DNA of 64,000 bases, from positions 124,001 to 188,000 of the forward strand of contig NZ_JAGGLR010000010.1 of the NCBI RefSeq assembly GCF_017874715.1. The letters run 5' to 3'. The position numbers and the translations under genes are program-made. Each line of letters begins with the position of its first letter. Position 1 is the stretch's first letter. This DNA comes from Streptomyces iranensis (GTDB lineage: Bacteria; Actinomycetota; Actinomycetes; Streptomycetales; Streptomycetaceae). Below are positions 17,445-26,074 of the stretch, in pieces. The notes below the pieces were generated by a model. The model saw only the letters and a program-made list of their open reading frames with translations. It was not told the origin of the DNA and ran no database searches.

Positions 17445-18392
17445 TCAGGCGGGCCGGGCCGTGGCCACGCCCGAGCCGGTGCGGCCCGGGGAGCGGGTGA
17501 GGGTCCACATCATGGCGCCGCCGGTCACAACGGCGCACAGGTGGAGGGCGATCGCGAGGCCCAGCCGCTCCGGGAGGACGACGTCGGGGGGCGAGGCGAG
17601 CGCGACGTACAGGGTGAAGGGCAGCTTCCAGCCGCTCCACGCGAAGAGCGAGCCCGAGCCGAGCCAGCCGAGGACCGGCGGCAGCCAGCGGGGGAGCCGG
17701 CCGGGGCCCCCGCGGCTCGGGCGGGCCACGGCGAACGCGGCGACCAGCGCCCAGGTGCCGCAGATCCCGCACAGCAGGCGCCAGGTGGTGCGGCCCTCGT
17801 CGGGGTGGGCGAGGCCCGCGGTGCCGCCCGCCGCCCAGTACAGCCACATCAGGCCGACGGCGGCGCCGAGCGCCACGGCCGCCCGGCCGAGCGGTGAGGG
17901 ACCGCCGGTCCGGCCGGTGAACGCTTCCGGCCAGCGTCTGCGCAGATAGGCGGGGAGCGCGAGGGTGAGGCCCAGGCCCATGCCGATGAAGCCGAACTGG
18001 ATCAGGGCGGCCTCCCAGCCCGGCATCTGCGGGTCGCTGTCGCTCCCGGACCCGGAGGTGTCCGGCTCCGACAGCAGCGAGTCGGCCACCGCGTACGGCA
18101 GCATCGACACCAGGAACCCCGCGCCGACCCAGGCGCAGAAGACCAGCGGCACCCCGGGCAGCCGCATCCCCCACGGCCTGGCCAGCGCCAGTACGAGAGT
18201 GATCCCGATGACCGCCATGCCGACCGTGACGGTGTTGAGCACCACCCATTCGGCGAGCCCGAACCCGGCCCCGACGGGCGCCAGTCCGAGCAGTGAGCCG
18301 ACCACCCACGACACTTTGATCACGGCATAGGGGGCCATGGCGGCGGCGCTCCCGTACGCGGCCAGCCGCCCCATCCGGTCCCACCGGTCCAT
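17445..18392 (-). CDS. integral membrane protein of unknown function
   Basis: The 315-residue protein has about eight hydrophobic segments spread over its whole length (first 'LAAYGSAAAMAPYAVIKVSWVVGSLLGL'), with an acidic Ser/Gly/Asp loop around residues 105-120 (DTSGSGSDSD). AAGGAGAGCGCG immediately precedes the ATG, a strong ribosome-binding site. I recognise no transporter or enzyme motif. It lies downstream of the MmpL gene in the same direction, with a terminator between them. Confidence 0.7.
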   Translation of the reverse strand: MDRWDRMGRLAAYGSAAAMAPYAVIKVSWVVGSLLGLAPVGAGFGLAEWVVLNTVTVGMAVIGITLVLALARPWGMRLPGVPLVFCAWVGAGFLVSMLPYAVADSLLSEPDTSGSGSDSDPQMPGWEAALIQFGFIGMGLGLTLALPAYLRRRWPEAFTGRTGGPSPLGRAAVALGAAVGLMWLYWAAGGTAGLAHPDEGRTTWRLLCGICGTWALVAAFAVARPSRGGPGRLPRWLPPVLGWLGSGSLFAWSGWKLPFTLYVALASPPDVVLPERLGLAIALHLCAVVTGGAMMWTLTRSPGRTGSGVATARPA

Positions 18393-18466
18393 CGCGCTCT
18401 CCTTCTGTGCGTTGCGACGGGAGCTCGACGCGGTCCACCGGCGGCGGCCCGGCGGGACCCGACACC

Positions 18467-18501
18467 GGTGGCCCTCCGCGACGATGTCGCGAAGGGCCAC
18501 C
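18467..18501 (-). terminator. terminator downstream of the MmpL gene
   Basis: A 16-bp stem (18467-18482 with 18486-18501, one internal mismatch pair, 3-base loop) lies between the MmpL stop and the next membrane-protein gene on the minus strand. Confidence 0.7.
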
Positions 18502-18532
18502 GCGGTGGTTCGGCGGCCGGGTAAGCCGCAGA

Positions 18533-20698
18533 TCACACCCGTACGGTCTCCGCGGCGTCGGGCTCCTCGGCCCGCCCCGGGCCGGAAGTACCGGCAGTGT
18601 GGGGGGAGTCGAAGCGGTGGTTGGGCCACCACGCCTTGGAGCCGAGCATCGCGGTCACCGTCGGCACCAGCAGCAGCGCCATGATGAACGCGGTGAGCAG
18701 GATGCCGAAGGCGACGGCGAAGCCCATCTGCTGGAGCATGGAGTTGCTGGCCAGCATCAGCACACCGAAGGTGCCCGCCAGGATGATGGCGGCCGAACCG
18801 ATCGTCGGCGCCGACTGGGCCACCGCGAGCCGGGCCGCCTCGGCCGGGGACTTGCCCTTCCCGACCTCCTCCCGCAATCGGGCCACCATCAGGATGTTGT
18901 AGTCCGTGCCGATCGCCACCACGAACAGATAGACCACGATCGGCAGCATGAAGAGCAGGCCGTTCTCGCCCTTGATGTCCTGGAACAGCCAGACCGTCGA
19001 GCCCAGGGTCGCGGCGAAGCCGAGGCCCACGGCGAGCATCAGGTACAGCGGCGCCACCACGCTGCGCAGCAGCAGGCCGAGGATCAGCATGATGGCCACG
19101 CCCGCGACCGGGAACACCAGCCGGTAGTCGTGGTTGACCGCATCCTCGATGTCGCTCAGCACCGCTGTCGTCCCGCCCACCAGGGCCTCGCTGCCCTGGG
19201 GCGCGGAGGTGTGCGCGGTGTCCCGCAGGTCCCCGGCCACCAGCTCGATGGCCTTCTCGGAGGCCGGCCGGTACTTCAGCACGACGTTGAACTGGGCCAC
19301 GTCACCCTTGGGGTTGGGCACGGCGGGGGAGACCTCGCCGACGCCCTCGACCCCCTCCAGCTTCTTGCGGAACCCGGCCAGCGCCGCGGCGTCCAGCTTG
19401 GCGCCGCCCTTGGACTGGACGTACACCAGGCTCGGGTCGGACTCACCGGCCGAGAAGCTCTTCTGGAGCTCCGCCATGGCCTGGACGGACTCCAGGTCCT
19501 TCGGCAGCGAGCTCTCGGTGTCGAACTCGGCCTTGAAGCCGAACGCGCCCACCGCGAGGGCCGCCAGCACACCGGCGGACACCGCGGCGATCAGCCCGGG
19601 ACGGCGCGAGACCAGGGAGCCGGTGCCGTTGGCGAGCCGGTTGCGGGGCGCCTGCTTCCACGCCTTGGACGGCCAGAACGCCTTCGTTCCCAGCAGCGAG
19701 AACACCGCGGGCACCAGGGTGAGGGCTGCCACCAGGGTCACTGCGACGGAGATCGCCAGCGAGGGGCCCATGGCGCGCATGCTGCCCATCGTCGACAGCG
19801 TCAGGGCGAGGAACGCCACGATGACCGCGCCGGCCGCCGACGCGATGGTCTCGCCGACCCGGGTGACCGCCTGGATCAAGGCCTCCTTGGGCTCCTCGCC
19901 CTTGCGGAGGTTTTCGCGGTAGCGGAACAGCAGGAACAGCATGTAGTCCGTGCCGACGCCGAACAGCACCACGATCAGGATCGCGGAGACGCTGCTGTCG
20001 GCCTCGAGCCCGAACCAGTCGCTGGCGGTGCCGATCAGACCCTGGGCCATGATGAACATCACCAGGATCATCAGCACGGGCATCAGCGCGATGAGCGGAC
20101 TGCGGAAGATGGCGCCGAGCAGCACGATGATCAGGACCAGGGTGGCCATCATGATCATGGCGTCGGTGTCACCCGAGGACTCGGTGGAGTCGAGCGCCGA
20201 GGCCGCCGGACCAGCCACATCGACCTTCAGCGAGGTGCCCTTCAGCAGCTTGTCGCGGTCCGCGCGCAGGTCCTTGATCGACTGCTGGGTGTCCTCGTCG
20301 TAGACGTTCTTCTTGGTCGAGTAGATGTTGCCCAGCGCCATCTTGCCGTCCTTGGAGACGGCCTGGGGCGTGGTCACCACGGACTTGAAGGTCTTGTACT
20401 TCTTGTCCTGGAACCCCTTGGTCGCCTTGATGACGGCGGCCTTGTCGGCCTCGGAGAGCTTTCCGCCGTCCGGCCGCTGGTAGACCAGGATGGCGGCCGC
20501 GCTCTCCTGCTGCGGGAAGGCGTGCTCCTGGAGCTTGGTCACCCGCACCGATTCGTAGTGCGAGGGCAGGAAGTCGGCTTGGTCGGTGCTGGACTTCAGC
20601 GGTGGGGCAAGGATGGCCAGGCCGATCGCCGCGATGATCCACATCGCGACGATCAGCCATGGACGGTTGACGGAGAACCGTCCTATTCGCCCGAACAT
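18533..20698 (-). CDS. MmpL/RND-family transporter
   Basis: The 721-residue membrane protein has the MMPL layout: one N-terminal span (about 15-35), an extracytoplasmic domain, then six spans including 'FGVGTDYMLFLLFRYRE' and 'GETIASAAGAVIVAF', and a repeat of the same plan in the second half ('IGTDYNILMVARLRE', 'SAPTIGSAAIILAGTF'). The paired GTDY motifs carry the proton-relay Asp-Tyr pairs. It probably exports a lipid or hydrophobic metabolite. No regulator gene is adjacent. AAGGAGCGTC precedes the ATG. Confidence 0.9.
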   Translation of the reverse strand: MFGRIGRFSVNRPWLIVAMWIIAAIGLAILAPPLKSSTDQADFLPSHYESVRVTKLQEHAFPQQESAAAILVYQRPDGGKLSEADKAAVIKATKGFQDKKYKTFKSVVTTPQAVSKDGKMALGNIYSTKKNVYDEDTQQSIKDLRADRDKLLKGTSLKVDVAGPAASALDSTESSGDTDAMIMMATLVLIIVLLGAIFRSPLIALMPVLMILVMFIMAQGLIGTASDWFGLEADSSVSAILIVVLFGVGTDYMLFLLFRYRENLRKGEEPKEALIQAVTRVGETIASAAGAVIVAFLALTLSTMGSMRAMGPSLAISVAVTLVAALTLVPAVFSLLGTKAFWPSKAWKQAPRNRLANGTGSLVSRRPGLIAAVSAGVLAALAVGAFGFKAEFDTESSLPKDLESVQAMAELQKSFSAGESDPSLVYVQSKGGAKLDAAALAGFRKKLEGVEGVGEVSPAVPNPKGDVAQFNVVLKYRPASEKAIELVAGDLRDTAHTSAPQGSEALVGGTTAVLSDIEDAVNHDYRLVFPVAGVAIMLILGLLLRSVVAPLYLMLAVGLGFAATLGSTVWLFQDIKGENGLLFMLPIVVYLFVVAIGTDYNILMVARLREEVGKGKSPAEAARLAVAQSAPTIGSAAIILAGTFGVLMLASNSMLQQMGFAVAFGILLTAFIMALLLVPTVTAMLGSKAWWPNHRFDSPHTAGTSGPGRAEEPDAAETVRV

Positions 20699-21092
20699 GA
20701 CGCTCCTTAGGGATTTAAGGTTCCAGTAAGAGGGCACGCTAGGACAGCCGTTCGGGCGGCACCACGTGTCCTCGTGGAAATCGGCCTGGGGGGTGAGGGC
20801 GGCTCCGCCAAAGGGTTTAGGGAAGCGGTCCGCGTCTCAGCATCCGTGCTGATAGCGCCCCCCGAACCCCGGGCCGACGGCCACCGTCCGAGTTTCGGGG
20901 GCCGCGGTGCGGACGGGCCGTGAAGTGGCCCGGACTGACATGTAGTTGACAAAAATCGCGCGTCCGGTGGCTTCTCGCGGGCGCGTTCCCGACCGGCCCG
21001 TCCCGTTCCTGACAACGCACCTCGTACGCCTCGCCGGAACCTTCCGTCGTGCCTCGTCAGGGCGCTCCGCCACGTCTCGTCGGGACTCCCCG
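20699..21092. other. 394-bp intergenic region, no gene seen
   Basis: It holds the MmpL promoter (leftward) and the trailer of the small membrane-protein gene. A TTGACA hexamer occurs on the plus strand near 20946 without a matching -10 or a downstream gene. Nothing else is recognisable. Confidence 0.4.
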
Positions 21093-21617
21093 CTAGACCT
21101 CCTGGAGGGCCGTCTTCGCCGCGTCCACGAACTCCGTGAGGGCCTGCCAGAACGGGCGGAACGCGGCGTGAAAGCGCTGCCCCGCCTCCGGCTCCCCGGA
21201 GCGCATCGCGCCCAGGGCGCGGTGGAACGGGCCGGTGGCCTTCTGCAGCACGTTCGCGGCGGTGGCCGCGGCGGCCGGGCCCTCCAGCTCGACCACGCGC
21301 ACACAGCGGCGCATCTTGCCGTACTCGTCGCGCTCCCGCTCGGCCAGCTCGTCCAGGAGGGCGGGGCGGCGTTCCGCCGTGCCGGTGCGCTCGGCGGCGG
21401 CGATCTCCCAGTACAACTCGCCGATGCTGTGGGTCTGTTCGATCAGATCGAGATACGCGGTGCGCCTGCTGTCGCGCAGCCGTTCCGCGCGCTGGGCGAG
21501 TGCCGCGGTGTCCGCCTGGATCCGGGCGGCCCGGGTGTTGCCGCGGCTGGTGACCCAGCTGGCCAGGACGGCGGTGCCGCCGGTGAGGGCCGCGATCCAG
21601 AACGTGCTGTCAGCCAT
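21093..21617 (-). CDS. small single-span membrane protein with coiled coil
   Basis: The 174-residue protein starts MADSTFWIAALTGGTAVLASWVT, one N-terminal membrane segment, then long amphipathic helices rich in Arg/Glu/Ala ('LAQRAERLRDSRRTAYLDLIEQ', 'LAERERDEYGKMRRC'). This common Streptomyces architecture has unknown function. The ATG is chosen to give the membrane segment at the N-terminus. It diverges from the ATPase gene. Confidence 0.7.
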   Translation of the reverse strand: MADSTFWIAALTGGTAVLASWVTSRGNTRAARIQADTAALAQRAERLRDSRRTAYLDLIEQTHSIGELYWEIAAAERTGTAERRPALLDELAERERDEYGKMRRCVRVVELEGPAAAATAANVLQKATGPFHRALGAMRSGEPEAGQRFHAAFRPFWQALTEFVDAAKTALQEV

Positions 21618-21763
21618 GGGCCCCCGTACCGTCCTCAATTCCTCGAGCGCCGAACATCCGCTGTCCCTTGGTCATCATCGGCCACGGCGGCTATCCCCCG
21701 ATGGTAGGAAGATACGGAAGGAGTAACGGTTCGGCGGTATGTGCCACAGATATGTTCCGGAGC

Positions 21764-22921
21764 ATGAGCGCATCCGGGCTGCTGCCCGCAAGGACCGAAC
21801 TGCGGCCCATCGTCTCCGAGTTGAGGCTGTCGGCCTTCAAGAGCCACCGCCGTGCCGCGTTTCGGCTGGGGCCGCTGACCTTGATCTCCGGTCCGAGCGG
21901 CAGCGGCAAGTCCGGGGTGCTGGAGGCGTACGCGGCGCTCGCCCGGCTCGCGGGCGGCGCCCGGCTCGCGGAGGTGTTCCGCGATCCGGCCGCGTACATC
22001 CCGCGCCGGGCGCGGCCGGACCGGCAGGGGCGGCGCGGCTTCCGGATCGGCTGCACCGTGGACGGCCCGGTCGGGCCCGTACGGGTCGATGTCGCCGTAC
22101 AGGCCGAGCCCGAACTGCGCATCGTGGGCGAGCGGATGACGGGGGCGGGGGAGACCCTGCTGGAGACGGCGCTGCGCGACCCGGGGCGGCGCTGTGTCCA
22201 GGCCGCCTGGCACACGGCGGGCGCGGTCGCGGTGACCCGCGCCCCGCTGCCCGACGACCGGCTGGCGACCTCGCTGCTGCCGCTGCGGGTCGCGGGCACG
22301 ACGGAGGGGCAGCGGCTCGCGCTGGCCGCCGCCGAGCAGGTGGTCATCGCGCTGCGCTCGGTCTTCCCCTGCGACCCGCGGCCGGACCGGATGCGGACGC
22401 CGGCGCCGCCGAGGGACGGTCGGTTGCGCGGCGGCTGCGAGAACCTGGCGGCGGTGCTGCGGCGGACCAGCCGGGAGTGCGGTACGCGGCACGCGGCGCT
22501 GGTCGCGGCGGTCCGGGCGGGGTGCGCCGGGCCGGTCGAGGGGCTGGTCACGGAGGGGCGCGCGGACGGGGTGGTGCGGGCCCTGGTCGAGCAGGGGGAG
22601 CTCGGCGCGATGCCCGTGGAGCGCCTCGGCGACGGCGAGCTGCGGTATCTCGCGCTCGCGCTGGTGCTGCTGACCGGGCCCGGTGTGCTGGCCGTGGACC
22701 CGGCGGCCGATGTGCTCCCCGCGCGGCAGGTGCTGACCGTGCTGGCCGACGGTTTCGACCGGTGTCTGGACCGGCGGCAGGCGCGGGAGCTCCTGGGGGT
22801 GGCGGCCCGGATGTGCGCACGGGGGCACATCCGGCTCGTGGGGACGGTGGGGGACGTGACGGGGGCGGTCGGGGACGCCCCCGTCACGGTGGTAAACCTG
22901 GGGCGTGAGCGAGTCCTATGA
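21764..22921 (+). CDS. RecF/SMC-like AAA ATPase with altered Walker B
   Basis: The 385-residue protein opens with 'ISELRLSAFKSHR'-like and 'GPLTLISGPSGSGKS' elements, the Walker A of the OLD/RecF-type ATPases. Near the C-terminus it has the ABC-type signature 'LGDGELRYLALALVLL' and then 'LAVDPAADVLP'. The canonical VDEPE of this family is here VDP, so the catalytic glutamate appears lost. It may bind ATP without efficient turnover. The start is uncertain between 21752 and 21764. Its end overlaps the MazG-like gene by 17 bases, implying coupled expression. Confidence 0.7.
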   Translation: MSASGLLPARTELRPIVSELRLSAFKSHRRAAFRLGPLTLISGPSGSGKSGVLEAYAALARLAGGARLAEVFRDPAAYIPRRARPDRQGRRGFRIGCTVDGPVGPVRVDVAVQAEPELRIVGERMTGAGETLLETALRDPGRRCVQAAWHTAGAVAVTRAPLPDDRLATSLLPLRVAGTTEGQRLALAAAEQVVIALRSVFPCDPRPDRMRTPAPPRDGRLRGGCENLAAVLRRTSRECGTRHAALVAAVRAGCAGPVEGLVTEGRADGVVRALVEQGELGAMPVERLGDGELRYLALALVLLTGPGVLAVDPAADVLPARQVLTVLADGFDRCLDRRQARELLGVAARMCARGHIRLVGTVGDVTGAVGDAPVTVVNLGRERVL

Positions 22922-23267
22922 GAGCGAGCGACGAACCGACGGCCTGGATGTGGCGGCGCTGCAGCGCAGGCTGGCCGCCTTCGCGGCGGCGCGCGACTGG
23001 CAGCAGTACCACACGCCCAAGAACCTCGCGGCGGCGCTGAGCGTCGAGGCGTCGGAGCTGGTGGAGATCTTCCAGTGGCTGACGCCCGAGCAGTCGGCAC
23101 GGGTGATGGAGGAGGAGGGGAGAGCGGGCCGGGTCGAGGACGAGGTCGCGGATGTGCTGGCGTATCTGCTCCAGTTCTGTGAGGTGCTGGGGATCGACGC
23201 GCTCGCGGCGCTCTCGGCGAAGATCGACCGGAACGAGATGCGGTTTCCGGTGAACGGGGCGCGCTGA
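22905..23267 (+). CDS. MazG-like nucleotide pyrophosphohydrolase
   Basis: This 120-residue all-alpha NTP-PPase of the MazG/dCTPase superfamily has the metal-binding helix pair visible as 'EASELVEIFQW' and 'EDEVADVLAYLLQF' (the E-x-x-E and E-x-x-D pattern). 'RDWQQYHTPKNLAAAL' is typical of the short single-domain subgroup that cleaves dCTP or modified nucleotides. It starts with GTG inside the preceding ATPase gene. Its last codons already contain the GTGAACGGGG sequence that is repeated in the spacer behind it. Confidence 0.9.
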   Translation: MSESYESERRTDGLDVAALQRRLAAFAAARDWQQYHTPKNLAAALSVEASELVEIFQWLTPEQSARVMEEEGRAGRVEDEVADVLAYLLQFCEVLGIDALAALSAKIDRNEMRFPVNGAR

Positions 23268-23339
23268 GGGCGTACGGGGGCCGAGCGCGGTCGGGTGGGG
23301 GCCGCGGTGCTTCGGGGTGGACCGCGAACGGGGGCCGAG

Positions 23340-23466
23340 CGCGGCGCCGACGGGGGGTGACCGTGAACGGGGGCTGGCCGTGAACGGGGGCTTTGGCGGT
23401 GAATGGGTGATCTCGCGGTGAACGGGGGGCTATGACGGTGAACGGGGGCTGTGACGGTGAACCGTG
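23340..23466 (+). repeat. degenerate tandem repeat, about 19-bp period
   Basis: The core GTGAACGGGGGCT recurs with small changes at 23363, 23380, 23399, 23418, 23438 and 23457, at 17-20-base spacing. A related copy lies in the final codons of the MazG-like gene (about 23250). The 23268-23340 part contains two copies of a GGGGGCCGAGCGCGG-like segment. No gene is seen in 23268-23648. Confidence 0.7.
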
Positions 23467-23525
23467 ATCTCCGGTGACTCGCGAGGCTCCGACCCCTTGA
23501 TCCGTCACTCTCCGTGGTGAAGAAG

Positions 23526-23553
23526 TTATCCACATCGCAACTGTTGTCAACAG
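23526..23553 (+). promoter_or_regulatory. DnaA-box-like nonamer and adjacent inverted repeat
   Basis: TTATCCACA (23526-23534) equals the classic DnaA box, and CTGTTGTCAACAG (23541-23553) is a 6-bp inverted repeat around one base. Both lie about 100 bases upstream of the DUF6099 gene in an unusually AT-rich patch, so they may be a regulator site or promoter elements. The role is inferred. Confidence 0.35.
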
Positions 23554-23648
23554 ATTCCTGAATTCCCCTAGCTTTTCGGCCTGTTAGTCATCACTCTGGG
23601 TAGTGGAGGAGTGACGGGCTCGGAAGTCCGTTGAGAGGGGTGCGGGGA

Positions 23649-24134
23649 ATGGACGCGATGCGGCTGATCGGTGTCACCCGGCACGCCCTGGCGAAGGCCG
23701 GGAGCGTGCACGACATCGTGGCCGAAGCCTGGCAGGTTCAAGCGCTGGCCGAAGCGGTCGGCGGATATTTCGTGGTGAGCGGCCCGGCGGCCGCGCGAGC
23801 GGAGGCGCGCGGTCTGTGCGAGGCGGGTGGGCGGGCGCGCGGCGCCCTGTTCCACCCGGCGCTGCACCACCCCACATTGCGCGGCGGCGGTTTACGGGCC
23901 GCCCAGCTCTCGGAGGTGCGCGATCCGAGGGAGGTGCTGCCGGCGCTGGGGGAACTGCTCGCGGAGGCGGGCTTCGCGCTGGTCGGGGTCGCCTCCAATA
24001 CCGAGGAGGAGGCGCTGTACTGGCAGTGCGTGGAGGCGATCGACGCGGCGGACGAGGCCCGGGACCGGGTGCACGGCATGCTCAGGCACCTCACCTTCCG
24101 CGAGTGGGGTGGGGAGTGGGGTGGTGCCGCGTGA
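23649..24134 (+). CDS. DUF6099-type small protein
   Basis: The 161-residue soluble protein has no membrane segment. 'MRLIGVTRHALAKA' at the N-terminus and 'ALYWQCVEAIDAADEARDRVH' near the C-terminus are as I recall from DUF6099, a Streptomyces-restricted family of unknown function. Codon 82 (23892-23894) is TTA, so full translation should need the bldA tRNA, suggesting developmental expression. It is the first gene after a long repeat-bearing spacer with its own AT-rich promoter. Confidence 0.65.
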   Translation: MDAMRLIGVTRHALAKAGSVHDIVAEAWQVQALAEAVGGYFVVSGPAAARAEARGLCEAGGRARGALFHPALHHPTLRGGGLRAAQLSEVRDPREVLPALGELLAEAGFALVGVASNTEEEALYWQCVEAIDAADEARDRVHGMLRHLTFREWGGEWGGAA

Positions 24135-24152
24135 CGAGGCAGGATGGGTGCC

Positions 24153-25076
24153 ATGGATCTTCGCATCTTCACCGAGCCCCAGCAGGGGGCGACCTACGAC
24201 ACGCTGCTCACCGCCGCCAAGGCCACCGAGGACCTCGGGTTCGACGCCTTCTTCCGGTCCGACCACTACCTCCACATGGGAGACGTGGACGGCCTCCCTG
24301 GCCCCACCGACGCCTGGATCACCCTGGCCGGGCTGGCCCGCGAGACCCGGCGGATCCGGCTGGGCACCCTGATGACCGCCGCCACCTTCCGGCTGCCCGG
24401 TGTGCTGGCGATCCAGGTCGCGCAGGTCGACCAGATGTCGGGTGGACGAGTCGAGCTGGGCCTGGGCGCGGGCTGGTTCGAGGAGGAGCACCGGGCCTAT
24501 GGGATCCCCTTCCCCAAGGAGAAGTTCGCCAGGCTGGAGGAGCAGCTGGCCATCGTCACCGGGCTGTGGCAGACCCCGGTCGGCGAGACCTTCGGCCATG
24601 ACGGTGCCCACTACCAGCTGGTGGACTCCCCGGGGCTGCCCAAGCCCGCACAGAGCAAGGTGCCGGTGCTGATCGGCGGTCAGGGGGCCACCCGCACCCC
24701 GCGGCTGGCCGCGCGGTACGCGGACGAGTTCAATATGCCGTTCGCCTCGCCCGAGGACAGTGAGCACCAGTTCGGCCGGGTGCGGGAGGCGGCCGAGGCC
24801 GCCGGCCGCAAGGGCGACGACCTGGTGTACTCCAACGCGCTCGTGGTGTGCGTGGGCAAGGACGATGCCGAGGTCGCCCGGCGGGCCGCGGCGATCGGCC
24901 GGAAGGTCGAGGATCTGAAGGAGAACGGCCTGGCGGGCTCCCCGGCCGAGGTCGTCGAGAAGATCGGCCGCTATGCGGAGGCGGGCGCCTCCCGGCTCTA
25001 CCTCCAGATGCTGGACCTGAACGACCTCGACCACCTGGAGCTGATTTCCTCGCAGGTCCAGGCCCAGCTGGGCTGA
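24153..25076 (+). CDS. LLM-class F420-dependent oxidoreductase
   Basis: The 307-residue TIM-barrel flavin/F420 oxidoreductase has the luciferase-like features 'FDAFFRSDHYLHMG', 'RIRLGTLMTAATFR', 'QMSGGRVELGLGAGW' and 'PVLIGGQGATRTPRLAARYADEFN'. The last pair is characteristic of the F420-binding actinobacterial subgroup. Substrate unknown. The start MDLRIF was preferred to the ATG 9 bases upstream because family members begin there. It is probably co-transcribed with the homocysteine methyltransferase gene 23 bases downstream. Confidence 0.85.
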   Translation: MDLRIFTEPQQGATYDTLLTAAKATEDLGFDAFFRSDHYLHMGDVDGLPGPTDAWITLAGLARETRRIRLGTLMTAATFRLPGVLAIQVAQVDQMSGGRVELGLGAGWFEEEHRAYGIPFPKEKFARLEEQLAIVTGLWQTPVGETFGHDGAHYQLVDSPGLPKPAQSKVPVLIGGQGATRTPRLAARYADEFNMPFASPEDSEHQFGRVREAAEAAGRKGDDLVYSNALVVCVGKDDAEVARRAAAIGRKVEDLKENGLAGSPAEVVEKIGRYAEAGASRLYLQMLDLNDLDHLELISSQVQAQLG

Positions 25077-25099
25077 GCGCACCACCAGGAGCACCCGAG

Positions 25100-26041
25100 A
25101 TGTCCGTAGCCCCCACCTCCCTGGCCGCCGCGCTGGAGCGCGGACCACTCGTCCTCGACGGTGGTCTTTCCAACCAGCTGGAGGCACAGGGCTGCGATCT
25201 CTCCGACGAGCTGTGGTCGGCCCGGCTGCTGGCCGACGACCCGGGGCAGCTCGAGGCGGCCCACACCGCCTACGCACGGGCGGGCGCACGGGTGCTCATC
25301 ACGGGCAGCTATCAGGCGACTTACGAGGGCTTCGCCCACCGGGGCGTGGGCTGCGAGGAGGCCACGGCGTTGCTGCGGCGCGGTGTCGAGCTGGCGCGCA
25401 CGGGGGCCGAGCGGGCGGCCGCCGAACGGGCGGCCGCGGGCGAGCGGGACGCGGAGCCGGTGTGGGTCGCCGCCTCCGTCGGCCCGTACGGGGCGATGCT
25501 GGCCGACGGCAGCGAGTACCGCGGGCGGTACGGGCTGAGCGTGGCCGAGCTGGCGCGGTTCCACCGGCCGAGGATCGAGGCGCTGGCCGCGGCCGGTCCC
25601 GACGCGCTGGCGCTGGAGACGGTGCCGGACGCGGATGAGGCCGCGGCGATGCTGAGCGCCGTCGAGGGATGCGGGGTGCCCGTATGGCTCTCCTACAGCA
25701 TCGCGGGGGAGACCACCCGGGCCGGGCAGCCGCTGAGGGACGCGTTCGCCCTGGCCGCGGGGGTCGACCAGGTGATCGCGGTCGGCGTCAACTGCTGTGC
25801 ACCGGGCGACGCGGACCGGGCCGTGGAGATCGCGGCCGACACCACCGGCAAGCCGGTGGTGGTGTATCCGAACAGCGGAGAGGAGTGGGATGCCACGGCA
25901 CGGAGCTGGCGCGGCCGGGCGACCTTCGACCCGGGGCGGGTGAAGGCATGGCGGGACGCGGGAGCACGGCTCATCGGCGGCTGCTGCCGGGTGGGCCCGG
26001 AGCGGATCGCGGAGCTGGCGGCCCTGATGAGAAACCATTAG
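25100..26041 (+). CDS. mmuM: homocysteine S-methyltransferase
   Basis: This 313-residue MmuM/BHMT-type enzyme transfers a methyl group from S-methylmethionine (or SAM) to homocysteine, giving methionine. N-terminal 'LVLDGGLSNQLEAQG' and the zinc-binding cysteines in 'VGVNCC' and 'IGGCCR' are all present, so it should be active. GGAG at 25088-25091 upstream of the ATG supports the start. It lies in the same direction as the hen1-pnkp pair; a functional link to RNA repair is not obvious. Confidence 0.92.
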   Translation: MSVAPTSLAAALERGPLVLDGGLSNQLEAQGCDLSDELWSARLLADDPGQLEAAHTAYARAGARVLITGSYQATYEGFAHRGVGCEEATALLRRGVELARTGAERAAAERAAAGERDAEPVWVAASVGPYGAMLADGSEYRGRYGLSVAELARFHRPRIEALAAAGPDALALETVPDADEAAAMLSAVEGCGVPVWLSYSIAGETTRAGQPLRDAFALAAGVDQVIAVGVNCCAPGDADRAVEIAADTTGKPVVVYPNSGEEWDATARSWRGRATFDPGRVKAWRDAGARLIGGCCRVGPERIAELAALMRNH

Positions 26042-26074
26042 GTGAGGGAGGACCGCCGGGCGATACTCGGACGG

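Noticed and set aside
23526..23534. Replication origin suggested by a DnaA box
   Set aside because: Only one box was found, with no dnaA/dnaN genes nearby; kept only as a possible regulatory site.
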